Shown piece by piece: positions 32,003 through 41,986 of a DNA stretch of 64,000 nt (positions are counted from its first letter, which is position 1; each line of letters starts with the position of its first letter). This stretch comes from Rouxiella chamberiensis (GTDB lineage Bacteria > Pseudomonadota > Gammaproteobacteria > Enterobacterales > Enterobacteriaceae): contig NZ_CP114058.1 in assembly GCF_026967475.1 (NCBI RefSeq), positions 3,472,001-3,536,000 of the forward strand, given 5' to 3'. The translations under genes and the position numbers were made by a program. Below the pieces are notes generated by a model. It worked only from the letters and a program-made list of their open reading frames with translations. It did not search any database and had not been told where the DNA came from.

Positions 32003-32932
32003 ATGGACGCTAGACGCACAAGGCAGGGCGTGATTTTTGCTTTTATTGCCTACTTTATCTGGGGCATCGCGCCCGCCTACTTCAAACTGCTCAAACAGGT
32101 TCCCGCCGAGGAAATTCTTACCCACCGCGTGATCTGGTCTTTCTTCTTTATGCTCCTGCTGTTGTCGCTAAGCCGAAGCTGGGGCGATGTGCGCAACGTC
32201 TTTGCGACGCCGAAAAAGGTCGGCATGCTGCTGATTACCGCGCTGCTGGTCGGCGGCAACTGGCTGCTGTTTATCTGGGCCATCAATCATAATCACATTC
32301 TGGAAGCCAGCCTGGGGTATTTCATCAATCCGCTGGTGAATGTCCTGCTCGGCATGCTGTTTCTTGGCGAGCGCTTTCGTCGCCTGCAATGGGTCGCCGT
32401 GGTGCTGGCACTGGCAGGGGTGGTGGTGCAGCTGTGGGTCTTTGGTTCGCTGCCGATTATCGGCATGGGTATTTCGCTGACCTTCGCCTTTTACGGATTG
32501 CTGCGCAAGAAAATAGCGGTCGATGCGCAATCCGGCATGTTGATTGAGACGCTGTGGCTGCTGCCTGCCGCCGGAATTTATCTGTTCTTTATTGCCCACA
32601 GCGCAACCAGCAATCTGGCGGCGAACCCGCTGTCGCTGGACCTGCTGCTCGCCGCCGCGGGCATCATCACCACCATTCCGCTGCTGTGCTTCACCGCCGC
32701 AACTTCGCGCCTGAAGTTCTCGACGCTGGGCTTTTTCCAGTACATCGGGCCGACGCTGATGTTCCTGCTGGCCGTGGTATTTTACGGCGAAACCATCAAG
32801 CCGTCGCAATGGATGACCTTCGCGTTTATCTGGAGCGGACTGGCGTTCTTTATTGCCGATGCCCTGCGTCATCAGCGCCTGCAAAGAAACGCAGACGCGA
32901 TAACGGCGAAAAGCCTCGAAGCGTCGAGCTAG
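32003..32932 (+). CDS. rarD: EamA-family permease RarD
   Basis: Inner-membrane protein of the drug/metabolite transporter superfamily, 309 residues, ten hydrophobic segments in two EamA repeats. Starts RRTRQGVIFAFIAYFIWG; the motif NHNHILEASLGYFINPL identifies RarD, once linked to chloramphenicol sensitivity. Substrate not known. Overlaps the end of the converging AbrB-family gene by four bases. Confidence 0.93.
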   Translation: MDARRTRQGVIFAFIAYFIWGIAPAYFKLLKQVPAEEILTHRVIWSFFFMLLLLSLSRSWGDVRNVFATPKKVGMLLITALLVGGNWLLFIWAINHNHILEASLGYFINPLVNVLLGMLFLGERFRRLQWVAVVLALAGVVVQLWVFGSLPIIGMGISLTFAFYGLLRKKIAVDAQSGMLIETLWLLPAAGIYLFFIAHSATSNLAANPLSLDLLLAAAGIITTIPLLCFTAATSRLKFSTLGFFQYIGPTLMFLLAVVFYGETIKPSQWMTFAFIWSGLAFFIADALRHQRLQRNADAITAKSLEASS

Positions 32933-33989
32933 GAAGAAGACGGCGTGGCGCTGCGCGAGATAAAGCGCGCCATTGCCGGCCCCGTTACGATAATCGTCAG
33001 CAGGCGCAAGGTCTGCATCGCCATGATAAACGAAATATCCACGTGGCTGCCTGCGGCGATAATCGCTACCGTATCCAGTCCTCCCGGGCTGGTCGCCAGA
33101 TAGGCGGTCAGCAGATCGACGTCCAGTACCCGGGTAATCACCCACGCCATTGCGCCGCACAGCAGCATCAGGCCGATAATCGAGGCTATCATCTGCGGCA
33201 GCGTGCGCAGCGCCAGTTTGAAGATAGGCCGCGTAAAGCGCAGCCCCACGCTCCAGCCGATAAAGGTGTAAGCCAGCGCCAGCAACCATTCGGGCACCTG
33301 CAACGCCAGCGTGCCGGTGGAATGCACTACCGCGCCGACGATAGCCGGTATCAGCAGCGCGCCGGAAGGGATGCGCAAAATCGGGGCGAGCCACACACCG
33401 GCCAGCGCCAGCAATGGTGTGGCCAGAAAGCGCCAGTCCAGCGGGGAAACCACACCACAGCCGCCGCGCCCGAAGCGGCATCGCCCAGACTCAAGCGCGC
33501 CACAAAGGCCGCGGCGGTCGCCACAAACAGCACGCGCAGATACTGCATAAAGGCCACCAGACGAACGTCGGCCCCGAAATCACCGGCCATCGCCACCATC
33601 GCGCTGGCACCGCCGGGCGACGATCCCCATGCGCCCGTGGGGCCCGGCAAATCACTGAACTTCACCAGTAACCAGCCTGAAAGTCCGCTGGCGAGCAGCG
33701 TGCAAATCAGCACCATCAGCACCAGAAACCAGTCATGCAGCAAAGGAGGAAGAATCGACGGAGACAGGGCCTGCGCAATCATGCAGCCAATCACGCCCTG
33801 CGCGATTTTGAAGAAGATGCCGGGAATGCGCACGGTCGCGCCAAAAATACCCATCACCACGCCGACTATCATCGGGCCTAAAAGCAGCGCGGCAGGAACG
33901 TGAAAGTACTGAAAAATAAAGCCTAAAATTAACGACGCCAGAACGAGAACACACCATTGTGCGGCAGGCGCCATGCTTTCCATAAACAT
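32929..33989 (-). CDS. AbrB-family (ammonia monooxygenase-like) membrane protein, frameshifted
   Basis: Two-domain integral membrane protein of the AbrB duplication family, about 350 residues once repaired. Both halves carry the family motif: LPGPTGAWGSSPGGASAMV in the first and LATSPGGLDTVAIIAAGSHVD in the second. The reading shifts between about 33453 and 33480, needing one extra base; the exact site is unclear because the region is GC-repeat rich. E. coli AbrB is described as a regulator of aidB; transport function is only suspected. Not found between rarD and corA in E. coli. Confidence 0.82.
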
Positions 33990-34098
33990 GAGGGAAATCT
34001 ACGTTAAATAAACATAGGGGATATTGTTAGCATATTTCGCGGGCGAAGGGAGAACTAAGGGGCGGATTTATCCCCGGCGAACCGGGGATTGGGCACGA

Positions 34099-35052
34099 TT
34101 ACAGCCAGTTTTTTCTCTTGAAATACAGGTAAGGCGCAAGCCCCGCCAGCACCATCAGCAACAGCGCCGCCGGATAACCAAAGTGCAGTTTCAACTCCGG
34201 CATGAACTCGAAGTTCATCCCGTAGCTCGAGGCCACAAGCGTAGGCGGCAGGAAGACGACCGAGACCACCGAGAAGATCTTGATGATGCGGTTCTGCTCG
34301 ATATTGATAAAGCCCATCGCCGCCTGCATCAGGAAGTTCACCTTCTGGAACAGCGATTCGTTGTGCGGCAACAGCGATTCGATGTCGCGCAGCACTTCAC
34401 GCGCCTGCTCAAGCTGACCGCCCGGCAGACGAGCCTTACGCACCAGGAAGTTCAGCGCGCGCTGGGTATCCATCAGACACAGGCGAACCTTCCAGCCGAT
34501 ATCTTCAAGCTCGGCCAGCGTAGAAAGCGCCGCGTCGTATTCATCGCCCTGATGCCCTTCCATGATGACACGGCTGAGCTTTTCCAGGTCACTGTAGATA
34601 TTTTCGATTTCGTCTGCCAACTGCTCGATTTTGGTTTCAAACAGATCAAGCAGCAGCTCGTAGGCATTGCCGTCGGTCAGTTGCTGATTTCTGGCGCGCA
34701 TACGGTAAAGACGAAACGCAGGCAGCTCGCGCTCGCGCAGCGTATACAGGCGCCCATCGCGAATGGTGAAGGCGACCGTGCTGTTACCGGCGTGATCTTC
34801 CGCGTCTTCGTAATAGAAGAAGGAGTGAATATGCAGCCCGTCTTCGTCTTCAAAGAAACGCGCCGAGGCTTCGATATCGTCCAGTTCTGGTCGGGTTGCC
34901 AGACTTTGCCCCAGCTCGTTTTGAACGCGATCGCGCTCCAGCTCGTCGGGTTCAACCAAATCGACCCACAGAGACTCTGACAGCGATGCCTCTGTTTCAT
35001 CCAGTTCCAAACGGGATAAGCGGCTGTTATCTAATTTAAATGCACTCAGCAT
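34099..35052 (-). CDS. corA: Magnesium/nickel/cobalt transporter CorA
   Basis: Main constitutive Mg channel, 317 residues. Large cytosolic N-terminal domain ([20 protein letters not shown]), long stalk helices, then two C-terminal membrane helices with the selectivity motif YGMNF and the basic tail YFKRKNWL. Start ATG 35050-35052 matches [12 protein letters not shown] of the family; a longer in-frame reading back to GTG 35127 lacks support. Preceded by a leader of nearly 290 bases. Confidence 0.97.
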   Translation of the reverse strand: MLSAFKLDNSRLSRLELDETEASLSESLWVDLVEPDELERDRVQNELGQSLATRPELDDIEASARFFEDEDGLHIHSFFYYEDAEDHAGNSTVAFTIRDGRLYTLRERELPAFRLYRMRARNQQLTDGNAYELLLDLFETKIEQLADEIENIYSDLEKLSRVIMEGHQGDEYDAALSTLAELEDIGWKVRLCLMDTQRALNFLVRKARLPGGQLEQAREVLRDIESLLPHNESLFQKVNFLMQAAMGFINIEQNRIIKIFSVVSVVFLPPTLVASSYGMNFEFMPELKLHFGYPAALLLMVLAGLAPYLYFKRKNWL

Positions 35053-35137
35053 GTGCCCGTTCTCCCTAATGGTGACAGGTGTAGACAACGCTTTGAAGCA
35101 CAGGGGGAAACACGGGGTGAAGCTCACCGTTATGTTT

Positions 35138-35240
35138 CAGACCCGATTCAGGTCTGACTCACAGCGACGGTTGAGTCGCTGACAACCACCTTAAGCCGAG
35201 TTGAATCTTGTTCAACCTCGCTTAGCCGGCCGTCAGCAAT
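35138..35240 (-). promoter_or_regulatory. Structured 5' leader of corA (three stem-loops)
   Basis: Three inverted repeats lie in the untranslated leader: CAGACC/GGTCTG (35138-35143 with 35151-35156), CAGCGAC/GTCGCTG (35162-35168 with 35175-35181), and a longer imperfect stem TAAGC-GAG-TTGAA/TTCAA-CTC-GCTTA (about 35192-35224). None is followed by T tracts. Such a leader fits the Rho- and Mg-dependent attenuation described for Salmonella corA, but this link is inference. Confidence 0.55.
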
Positions 35241-35255
35241 AATGAGGACGGACGG

Positions 35256-35324
35256 CTAGTGGAACCTGCTTAAAAGGTTATTGAGCCAGTATCTACTGGG
35301 TGCGTCCAAGGCGAAAATCCTCAT
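35256..35324 (-). CDS. Candidate corA leader peptide (CorL-like), 22 codons
   Basis: ATG at 35322-35324, TAG at 35256-35258, coding for MRIFALDAPSRYWLNNLLSR plus two residues. It lies right after a strong promoter and before the stem-loops of the corA leader, the place where Salmonella encodes CorL. No clear ribosome-binding site is seen, and an in-frame ATG at 35340-35342 overlaps the -10 region. I cannot recall the CorL sequence well enough to claim homology. Confidence 0.35.
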   Translation of the reverse strand: MRIFALDAPSRYWLNNLLSRFH

Positions 35325-35340
35325 TGATAATAGTGCGCGC

Positions 35341-35370
35341 ATGTTACGCCGAGAAGAAAAAGACTGTCAA
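35341..35370 (-). promoter_or_regulatory. Probable sigma-70 promoter for corA
   Basis: On the minus strand TTGACA (perfect -35), 18 bases, TAACAT (-10, four of six). It would start transcription about 280-285 bases before the corA ATG. The 471-base gap between corA and the cupin gene (35053-35523) otherwise holds only the leader described here and, near 35400-35500, the upstream region of the cupin gene. Confidence 0.6.
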
Positions 35371-35523
35371 CCGCCAACATGCCTAATTCCGCAACATTTC
35401 GGCACGATTTTCAACCGGTGATCAAGGGCCTAAAGCGATACCCGTGAGCGGATTAATTGACTACACTGAAGGGCGAACGACGACGCTTCTCTCTTCTTGC
35501 AAGACCACATCCCGGGAATGAAA

Positions 35524-35999
35524 ATGATAAAGCAGATCTCCAGCGAAAACCTGACCCAGCTTGCCGTCAAGGCTACAGAATCCCCCGTTTACGCAGCAAT
35601 CTCAACCTGCATCCTGATGTTAACGACCCCGTTCAGCGCCTGGCCATTGCCATGGAGCCGGCGAGCTATGTGCGCATTCACCGCCACCCGCATACCTGGG
35701 AAGTGCTCGCCTCTCTGGCGGGTCGTTTTGTTGTATTGATTTACAATTCAGAGGGAGAAGTCACGGAAAGAGTCGTACTTGGCGAGGAGGCGCAGGTAGT
35801 CGAAATCCCGGCCGGGATCTGGCATAGCGCCCTGTCGCTCGACAGCGGAAGCGCCTTTTTCGAACTTAAACAGGGCCCCTATGTTCCCGTTCCCGAAGAA
35901 GACACTTTCCCCGGCAGCCCCGCCGAGGGCGACGAACGCGCCAATGACATCATGGCCTGGTACGCCACCGCCAAGGTCGGCGATAAAATCAGTTTTTGA
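35524..35999 (+). CDS. WbuC-like cupin metalloprotein, frameshifted
   Basis: Small cupin-fold protein of the WbuC family (about 158 residues after repair). The N-terminus MIKQISSENLTQLAVKATES and the family core RLRSNLNLHPDVNDPVQR lie in different frames; one C is missing from the run at 35582-35586. The cupin metal site is visible as VRIHRHPHTWEV and later IPAGIWHSA. In other bacteria wbuC sits in polysaccharide loci; here it stands alone between corA and uvrD. Function unknown. Start chosen at ATG 35524 with GGGAA upstream; 35518 is an alternative. Confidence 0.8.
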
Positions 36000-36017
36000 T
36001 TTAATTTTTTGACCCAT

Positions 36018-36045
36018 AAAAAACGCCCAGAAGAGGGCGTTGATT
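36018..36045. terminator. Terminator between the cupin gene and uvrD
   Basis: Stem AACGCCC/GGGCGTT with a six-base loop. Read leftward it is followed by six T, so it best serves uvrD; read rightward the tail is weaker. Confidence 0.8.
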
Positions 36046-36136
36046 TATTGATTTTTTCGGCCATGAGTCTGTGAGTATTCGAGCACTGCCCAATCTCGAT
36101 TGAGCAAGTAAGCTAGCCCGCTCTGGCCACATCCGT

Positions 36137-38301
36137 TTAGACGGCGTCCAGACGGGCGTAAGCCATCACCAGCCATTTAATGCCTTCACCCGGAAATGCC
36201 ACCTGCAACCGGCAGTGATCGCCGCTGCCTTCCATGTTGACTATCGTGCCTTCGCCAAATTTTGGATGACGCACGCGTTGGCCCAGCTTGAAGCCGCTGT
36301 CGTTTTCCGCCACGACCGGCGTGCCCATGCTGCGGTGATTGACCTTGCGGGTCACACTGGCCCGCAGGCGCACTTCTTCGACACAGTTTTCCGGCAGTTC
36401 GCCGACAAAGCGCGACGGACGGTGATACACCTCTTTGCCGTAAAGACGGCGGGTTTCGGCATAGGTCAGCGTCAGTTTTTTCATGGCGCGTGTCACGCCG
36501 ACATAGGCCAGACGACGCTCTTCTTCCAGACGCCCGCCTTCATCGAGCGACATCTGACTCGGGAACATGCCCTCTTCCATGCCGACGATAAACACCTGCG
36601 GGAACTCTAAACCTTTGGCCGAGTGCAGCGTCATCAGCTGTACCGCGTCCTGATAGGCATCGGCCTGACCTTCGCCCGCTTCCAGAGACGCGTGGGAAAG
36701 AAACGCCTGAAGCGGCATCATGTCCATATCTTCATCCTGATAGCTGAACTGACGGGTGGCCGTCACCAGCTCTTCAAGGTTTTCGATTCGCGCCTGACCC
36801 TTTTCGCCTTTTTCCTGCTCATACATGATAAACAGGCCGGAATCCTTGATAACGCGGTCGGTTTGCACGTGCAGCGGCATATCGGAGGTTTCGTGCGCCA
36901 GCGCATCCACCAGTTCGGTGAAACGCTGAAGTGCGGAAGCCGCACGTCCGGCCAGCGCTTTTTCCTGCAACAGTGCGCGCGTCGCCTGCCACATCGTCAG
37001 CTGACGATCGCGGGCCGTCTGGCGCACGACATCGAGTGTTCTGTCGCCCACGCCGCGCGTCGGGGTATTGACCACGCGCTCGAACGCGGCATCGTCATTG
37101 CGGTTGGCCATCAGACGCAGATAGGCCAGCGCGTCCTTGATCTCCTGACGTTCGAAGAATCGTTGACCGCCGTAGATACGATAAGGCATCGCCATTTGCA
37201 GCAGCGCCTCTTCCAGCACACGCGACTGGGCGTTGCTGCGATAGAGAATCGCGCAGTCTTGCAGCGCGTTGCCGTTCTCCTGCCACGCCTTGATGCGGTT
37301 GACCACAAAACGGGATTCGTCCAGCTCGTTGAAGGCGCAGTAAAGCGAAATTGGTTCGCCTTCGACGTCTTCGGTCCACAGGTTTTTCCCCATGCGGCCG
37401 CTGTTGTTGGCGATAAGGGAGTTGGCGGCGGTCAAAATAGTGCTGGTGGAGCGATAGTTCTGCTCGAGACGAATGGTTTCCGCCCCCGGGAAGTCATTCA
37501 GGAAACGCTGAATGTTTTCGACCTGCGCCCCTCGCCAGCCGTAGATGGACTGGTCATCATCGCCGACTATCATCACATTGTTATTTTCACCGGCCAGCAG
37601 GCGGATCCAGGCATATTGAATGCTGTTGGTATCCTGGAATTCGTCGACCATCAGGTTGGTAAAACGCTCGCGGTAGTGCTGCAGAATATGCGGCTTGTTC
37701 AGCCACAGTTCGTGCGCGCGCAGCAAAGCTCGGCGAAATCCACCAGCCCGGCGCGGTCGCAGGCTTCCTGATAGGCCTGATAAATGCGCAGCCAGGTCGC
37801 CTCGACCGGATTGTTGTAACTTTCGATATGTTGCGGACGCAGGCCTTCGTCTTTTTTACCGTTGATGTACCACATCGCCTGACGCGGCGGCCACTGTTTG
37901 TCGTCGATGTTCAGCGCCTTGATGATGCGCTTGAGCAGACGCAGCTGGTCGTCGCTGTCGAGGATCTGGAAATCCTGCGGCAGGTTGGCGTCAAGATGGT
38001 GCGCACGCAGCAAACGGTGCGCCAGTCCGTGGAAAGTGCCTATCCACATGCCGCCCTGACTGGTGCCGATCAGCTGTTCGATACGGTGGCGCATCTCGGC
38101 CGCGGCCTTGTTGGTAAAGGTTACCGCCATGATGGAATACGGAGAGCAATTCTCAACCGACAGCAGCCAGGCGATACGATGCACCAGCACGCGGGTTTTC
38201 CCGCTGCCTGCGCCCGCCAGCACCAATAGGTTGCTGCGCGGTGCGCCCACGGCTTCGCGTTGTTTTTCATTCAGGCTGTCGAGCAGGTCAGAAACGTCCA
38301 T
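36137..38301 (-). CDS. uvrD: DNA helicase II UvrD, frameshifted
   Basis: 3'-5' superfamily 1 helicase of nucleotide excision and mismatch repair, about 721 residues when repaired (E. coli 720). Walker A LAGAGSGKTRVL, VDEFQDTN, VGDDDQSIYGWRGA, QNYRST, LMTLHSAKGLEF and VGVTRA are present. N-terminal 200 residues and the rest are in different frames: one T is missing (plus-strand AAA at 37725-37727), turning FAELLLRAHE into FAELCCARTN. Start ATG 38299-38301 (MDVSDLLDSLNEKQ) as in E. coli. A LexA box lies 76 bases upstream. Confidence 0.97.
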
Positions 38302-38376
38302 AAGCACCGTTTGTCCGGATAGAGAAATGCATCCCCGAGCGTAACGGTGAATTCGCGTACGGCTCGAGGAGGTTTA

Positions 38377-38392
38377 CTGCTGTTATATACAG
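38377..38392. promoter_or_regulatory. LexA (SOS) box of uvrD
   Basis: CTGCTGTTATATACAG, that is CTG-N10-CAG, with flanks TA and TA (38375-38394) that extend the palindrome. E. coli uvrD is an SOS gene with a LexA box at this place. Confidence 0.85.
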
Positions 38393-38420
38393 TATATTAG
38401 CCGAGATGGCTACCTGCGGA

Positions 38421-39137
38421 TTATAGCAGCGTGGTGAGGGATGCCAATTGGTTGATCTCGATGTGGGGCAGCAATCGCGCATCGCGGGCCGTCATGAGAT
38501 TGCCTTTGCGCAGGTTTATCCAGCACGCCTGCATGCCGCAGCGCAGGGATCCGGCGACGTCGGTCGTCAGATCATCGCCGACGTGAAGAATGCTGCCGAG
38601 CGGCACATCAAGGCGCTCGGCGGCGAGGTGATACATGTCGCTCCACGGCTTTGAGCGGCCATCCCGACCAGCCACCAGCGTGAACTGAAAATACTGTGAC
38701 AGCCCGAAAAGCTCGGGATTGGCATTGCCGTTGGTTATCGCCACCAGCGGGAATTTTTTGCCAAGCGCCTCGAGCGTGTCGTGGGTTTCCTGCGGCACGT
38801 CGATGCGGCTGCGCCAGTGGGCGAAGTTCTGCATGGTGGCTTCGGCACCGGCTGCCGCTTCGGCTTCACTCAGGCCGCGACGCAGCATGGTGAGATGCAG
38901 CGCCTTGTGACGCCACGCGGTGACGTCGTGATAAATTTCGGCATCCTGTAGAAGCAATTCTGCCCGCACCGCGCGCCACTCTTCCGATTCGATATCGGCG
39001 GTCGCCGGATGATACTGCCGCAGAAACTGCATGGTTTCGGATTCGGTGCGGACGATGACCGGATAGTTGTCGTAAAGCGTGTCGTCGAGGTCGAACGTGA
39101 TAGCCTCGATCTGCTGCAGGGGACGGTAAAACTTCAT
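38421..39137 (-). CDS. yigB: HAD-family FMN phosphatase YigB
   Basis: HAD-superfamily phosphatase, 238 residues, the 5-amino-6-(5-phospho-D-ribitylamino)uracil/FMN phosphatase of E. coli. Motif [13 protein letters not shown], motif [13 protein letters not shown], motif [15 protein letters not shown]. The ATG (39135-39137) shares one base with the xerC stop; the longer reading into xerC is rejected. Confidence 0.94.
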   Translation of the reverse strand: MKFYRPLQQIEAITFDLDDTLYDNYPVIVRTESETMQFLRQYHPATADIESEEWRAVRAELLLQDAEIYHDVTAWRHKALHLTMLRRGLSEAEAAAGAEATMQNFAHWRSRIDVPQETHDTLEALGKKFPLVAITNGNANPELFGLSQYFQFTLVAGRDGRSKPWSDMYHLAAERLDVPLGSILHVGDDLTTDVAGSLRCGMQACWINLRKGNLMTARDARLLPHIEINQLASLTTLL

Positions 39138-40048
39138 CAGGATTTTCCTCGTTTGGCGCGGGGATGCGCGGCATCGTAAACTGACGCCAGATGTTGGAAG
39201 TCGAGGTGGGTATAGATCTGCGTGGTCGACAGATTGGCATGACCCAGCAACTCCTGCACCGCACGCAGATCGCCGCTCGACTCCAGAACGTGGGTTGCAA
39301 ACGAGTGGCGCAGCTTGTGAGGATGAATATGGCTGTTCACCCCCTGCTTGATGCCCCACTCGGCAAAACGTTTTTGCACGTTGCGGGTAGAAATTCTGCG
39401 ACCCTGACTCGACAGAAACATCGCGTCGTCTTCCGGGCCGAACAGGTCGCGCAGCGCCAGCCAGTTTTCAAGCCAGGTAACGGCAGTACGGCCAATCGGC
39501 AACTTGCGTTCTTTGCTGCCCTTACCCATCACCCAGACTTCGCCGGAAGGTAAATCGACGTGACCGACGTTGATGCCTACCAGCTCGGAAAGACGCAGAC
39601 CCGCGCCGTACATGACTTCCAGCATCGCGCGGTCGCGCACGGCCAGAGGATCGTTGAGGTCAATATCCAGCAGTTGGCCGACCTCGTCGACATCAATATT
39701 TTTCGGCAGATGGCGCGGCGCACGCGGAGTGGAAATCCCCTTTGCAGGATTGGCCTTCAACACGCCCTGAGACACCTGCCAGTCGAGAAAACTGCGCAGC
39801 GCCGACATCCGCAGCGCCAGACTCGACGCGCCCAGACCGGCACGCTTGCTGCGCGCCGCCAGCATTCTGACCTTCGCGGCATCAAGGTCGCGCCAGTCGG
39901 AAAGATGAATATCAAATGCCATGCCGATAAGCGCCTGCAACTGATGATGATAACTGCTCTGCGTCAGCGGACTGAGCTGACGTTCGACGCGCAGATAACG
40001 CAAAAAGGCGTCGACGGCGGGTTGCAGAGGCGAATCGACGGGGGTCAT
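39137..40048 (-). CDS. xerC: Site-specific tyrosine recombinase XerC
   Basis: Tyrosine recombinase that with XerD resolves chromosome dimers at dif, 303 residues. N-terminal SAM-like domain, then the catalytic residues: Arg in [20 protein letters not shown] (His-Arg), GHANLST, and the Tyr in QIYTHLD. Part of the tightly packed dapF-DUF484-xerC-yigB-uvrD run, with one- to four-base overlaps. Confidence 0.97.
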   Translation of the reverse strand: MTPVDSPLQPAVDAFLRYLRVERQLSPLTQSSYHHQLQALIGMAFDIHLSDWRDLDAAKVRMLAARSKRAGLGASSLALRMSALRSFLDWQVSQGVLKANPAKGISTPRAPRHLPKNIDVDEVGQLLDIDLNDPLAVRDRAMLEVMYGAGLRLSELVGINVGHVDLPSGEVWVMGKGSKERKLPIGRTAVTWLENWLALRDLFGPEDDAMFLSSQGRRISTRNVQKRFAEWGIKQGVNSHIHPHKLRHSFATHVLESSGDLRAVQELLGHANLSTTQIYTHLDFQHLASVYDAAHPRAKRGKS

Positions 40049-40749
40049 ACGCGTTCTATCCAGCGCGAAATCAGGCCGGGCAACATGCGGGCAAGCTGGT
40101 CGAGCATCACGGTGCCCATGCCGGCCTGATAGTGCTGAGGATCTCGGCTGCTGAAAATCAGCATGCCCAGCTCGCCGTCGTCACCCATAAGGGAAAGCGC
40201 GACGGAGCCGACCGCCTTGGCCTGCGGAAGCACCAGCAACAGTTCGGGACCATTAAGGCTGCCGAGATAGTGCTGGGTGTCGCCAAGCCGCTGAATACGC
40301 AATGATTCAAAGGCGCTGCGGTTCAGCGCCAGATGGGTGAAATCGGATGGCGCGCCAATTCGCCAGCTCTCGCTGAACAGGCGGATATTGGCCCCGGCCA
40401 GTCCGAAGCCGCGCCCCCAGCGCTGAAGGCGATTGAGCATATCCTGCAAGCTCGTGGCATCGGCAAGCGTTGCCTGTAGCTCAATCAGACGCGCAAACAG
40501 GGTTTCGTTGAGGGTTGCCTGTTCCATCAAAAGCGTGATCTCTTCTTCGAGTTGCGCTATCTGATGGCGCTGACGACCCAGCTGCCATTCGACCAGTGAG
40601 GTGCTGCCTTTCACCGGATGCGGAACATGCAGCTGCTCGACGCTGCGGGCGTTTCGGATAAAGAAATCCGGATTTTGCAGAAGATACTGCATGACCAGCT
40701 CGTCATCGAGTTCGGTTACGCTTTCAATCTGGTCATCGAGATTGTTCAT
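40045..40749 (-). CDS. yigA: DUF484 family protein
   Basis: A 234-residue cytosolic protein with a GAF-like domain, preceded by a helix with coiled-coil character ([20 protein letters not shown]). Start [16 protein letters not shown] and motif [11 protein letters not shown] are typical of the family. Function unknown; the fixed place between dapF and xerC suggests a link to one of them. Overlaps dapF and xerC by four bases each. Confidence 0.92.
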   Translation of the reverse strand: MNNLDDQIESVTELDDELVMQYLLQNPDFFIRNARSVEQLHVPHPVKGSTSLVEWQLGRQRHQIAQLEEEITLLMEQATLNETLFARLIELQATLADATSLQDMLNRLQRWGRGFGLAGANIRLFSESWRIGAPSDFTHLALNRSAFESLRIQRLGDTQHYLGSLNGPELLLVLPQAKAVGSVALSLMGDDGELGMLIFSSRDPQHYQAGMGTVMLDQLARMLPGLISRWIERV

Positions 40750-41571
40750 AGGTGAATGAATCCGTCATAAACATGAGTGGCGGGACCGGTCATATACAGC
40801 GGATGCCCCGGACCTTTCCAGCGAATGTCGAGGTTGCCTCCCGGCAGCTCTACCTGGACTTCTTCGGCAAGCAGGCCCTGCTGAATGCCAATCGCGACCG
40901 CAGCACAGGCGCCGCTGCCGCAGGCCTGTGTTTCGCCCGCGCCGCGCTCGTAAACCCGCAGCTTGACGCTGTGGGGCGCGAGTACCTGCATAAAGCCGAC
41001 ATTGACGCGCTCGGGAAAACGCTCGTGGCTTTCGAGCAGCGGGCCGAGTTGTTCAACGAGGGCCGTCGTAACATCTTCAACCTGCAACACGCAGTGGGGA
41101 TTGCCCATGGAGACAACACCGCAAAGCACGGTGTGTTCCTCCGCCCGTAAAATATAGGTTTTTTCGGGTTTGGGGGCGCGAAACGGAATTTGCTGGGGTT
41201 CGAATATCGGCTCGCCCATATTCACCTGCACCAGCTCGTCTTCCGTTACGGTCAACGTCATGCGCCCGGTTCTGGGTGCTGACCTGAATGTCGCGCTTGT
41301 TGGTTAATCCCTTGATGCGCACGAAACGGGCGAAACAGCGCGCGCCGTTGCCGCACTGCATCACTTCGCTGCCGTCGGCGTTGAAGATGCGGTAATGGAA
41401 ATCCAGTTCGGGATCGTAAGGCGGCTCGACGACCAGTAGCTGGTCAAAGCCGACGCCACGGTTACGATCGGAAAGTCGGCGGATCAATTCGGGAGAGAAG
41501 TAAACATTTTGGGTGACGGCGTCAACGACCATAAAGTCATTGCCCAATCCGTGCATTTTAGCGAACTGCAT
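40746..41571 (-). CDS. dapF: Diaminopimelate epimerase DapF, frameshifted
   Basis: Cofactor-free epimerase converting LL- to meso-diaminopimelate for lysine and peptidoglycan. Both catalytic cysteines are visible: [10 protein letters not shown] in the first half and [12 protein letters not shown] in the second. The halves are in different frames; removing one C of AACCGGG (plus-strand GG at 41268-41269) restores VSTQNGRMTLTV. Corrected length 274 residues, identical to E. coli. Essential, so the break is probably not real. Confidence 0.97.
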
Positions 41572-41629
41572 ATCTTACTCCGCTTGACGTCTGACCATCG
41601 CCAGACGTAATGATCCTGTAGCCTGATGA

Positions 41630-41860
41630 TTAGTACTGCGTTGTGCCGCTCTTTTGCGCGTTACGGTCGGGAGAAACGCCCGTCGTGGAGCCCGATTGTG
41701 CGTTGGTCACCACGACTTTTTTCGCGTCGGCCTTGTCGGCAGGCGGGAAATACAGCGGACCTTTCAATCCACAGCCGGAGAGCGCAAACAGGACCATCGA
41801 GGCCATTGACCAGCGGAGTGCGGTTTTCATATTCAGCGTTTTCATGTTGTTTGTTTTCAT
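41630..41860 (-). CDS. lptM: LPS assembly lipoprotein LptM (YifL)
   Basis: Small lipoprotein, 76 residues from ATG 41858-41860, that assists LptD oxidative maturation at the outer membrane. Lipobox LSGC is followed by the hallmark GLKGPLYFPPADK. Three closely spaced in-frame ATG codons (MKTNN, MKTLN, MKTAL) make the exact start uncertain. Next to dapF as in E. coli. Confidence 0.9.
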   Translation of the reverse strand: MKTNNMKTLNMKTALRWSMASMVLFALSGCGLKGPLYFPPADKADAKKVVVTNAQSGSTTGVSPDRNAQKSGTTQY

Positions 41861-41986
41861 TTTAATCAGGATCTGCGATTCACCGTCCAAGCTCTCTATA
41901 ATCGCAGGTGGATCATGAAAAGCAATAGGAATCGGTTATCAAAAACAGGGAACAACCGAGGCTGCATTCAGCGCAGAGGCGGTGGA

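Noticed and set aside
34999..35127. N-terminal extension of CorA to GTG 35127
   Set aside because: The extra residues match no family member, and they would cover the leader; ATG 35052 gives the conserved start.
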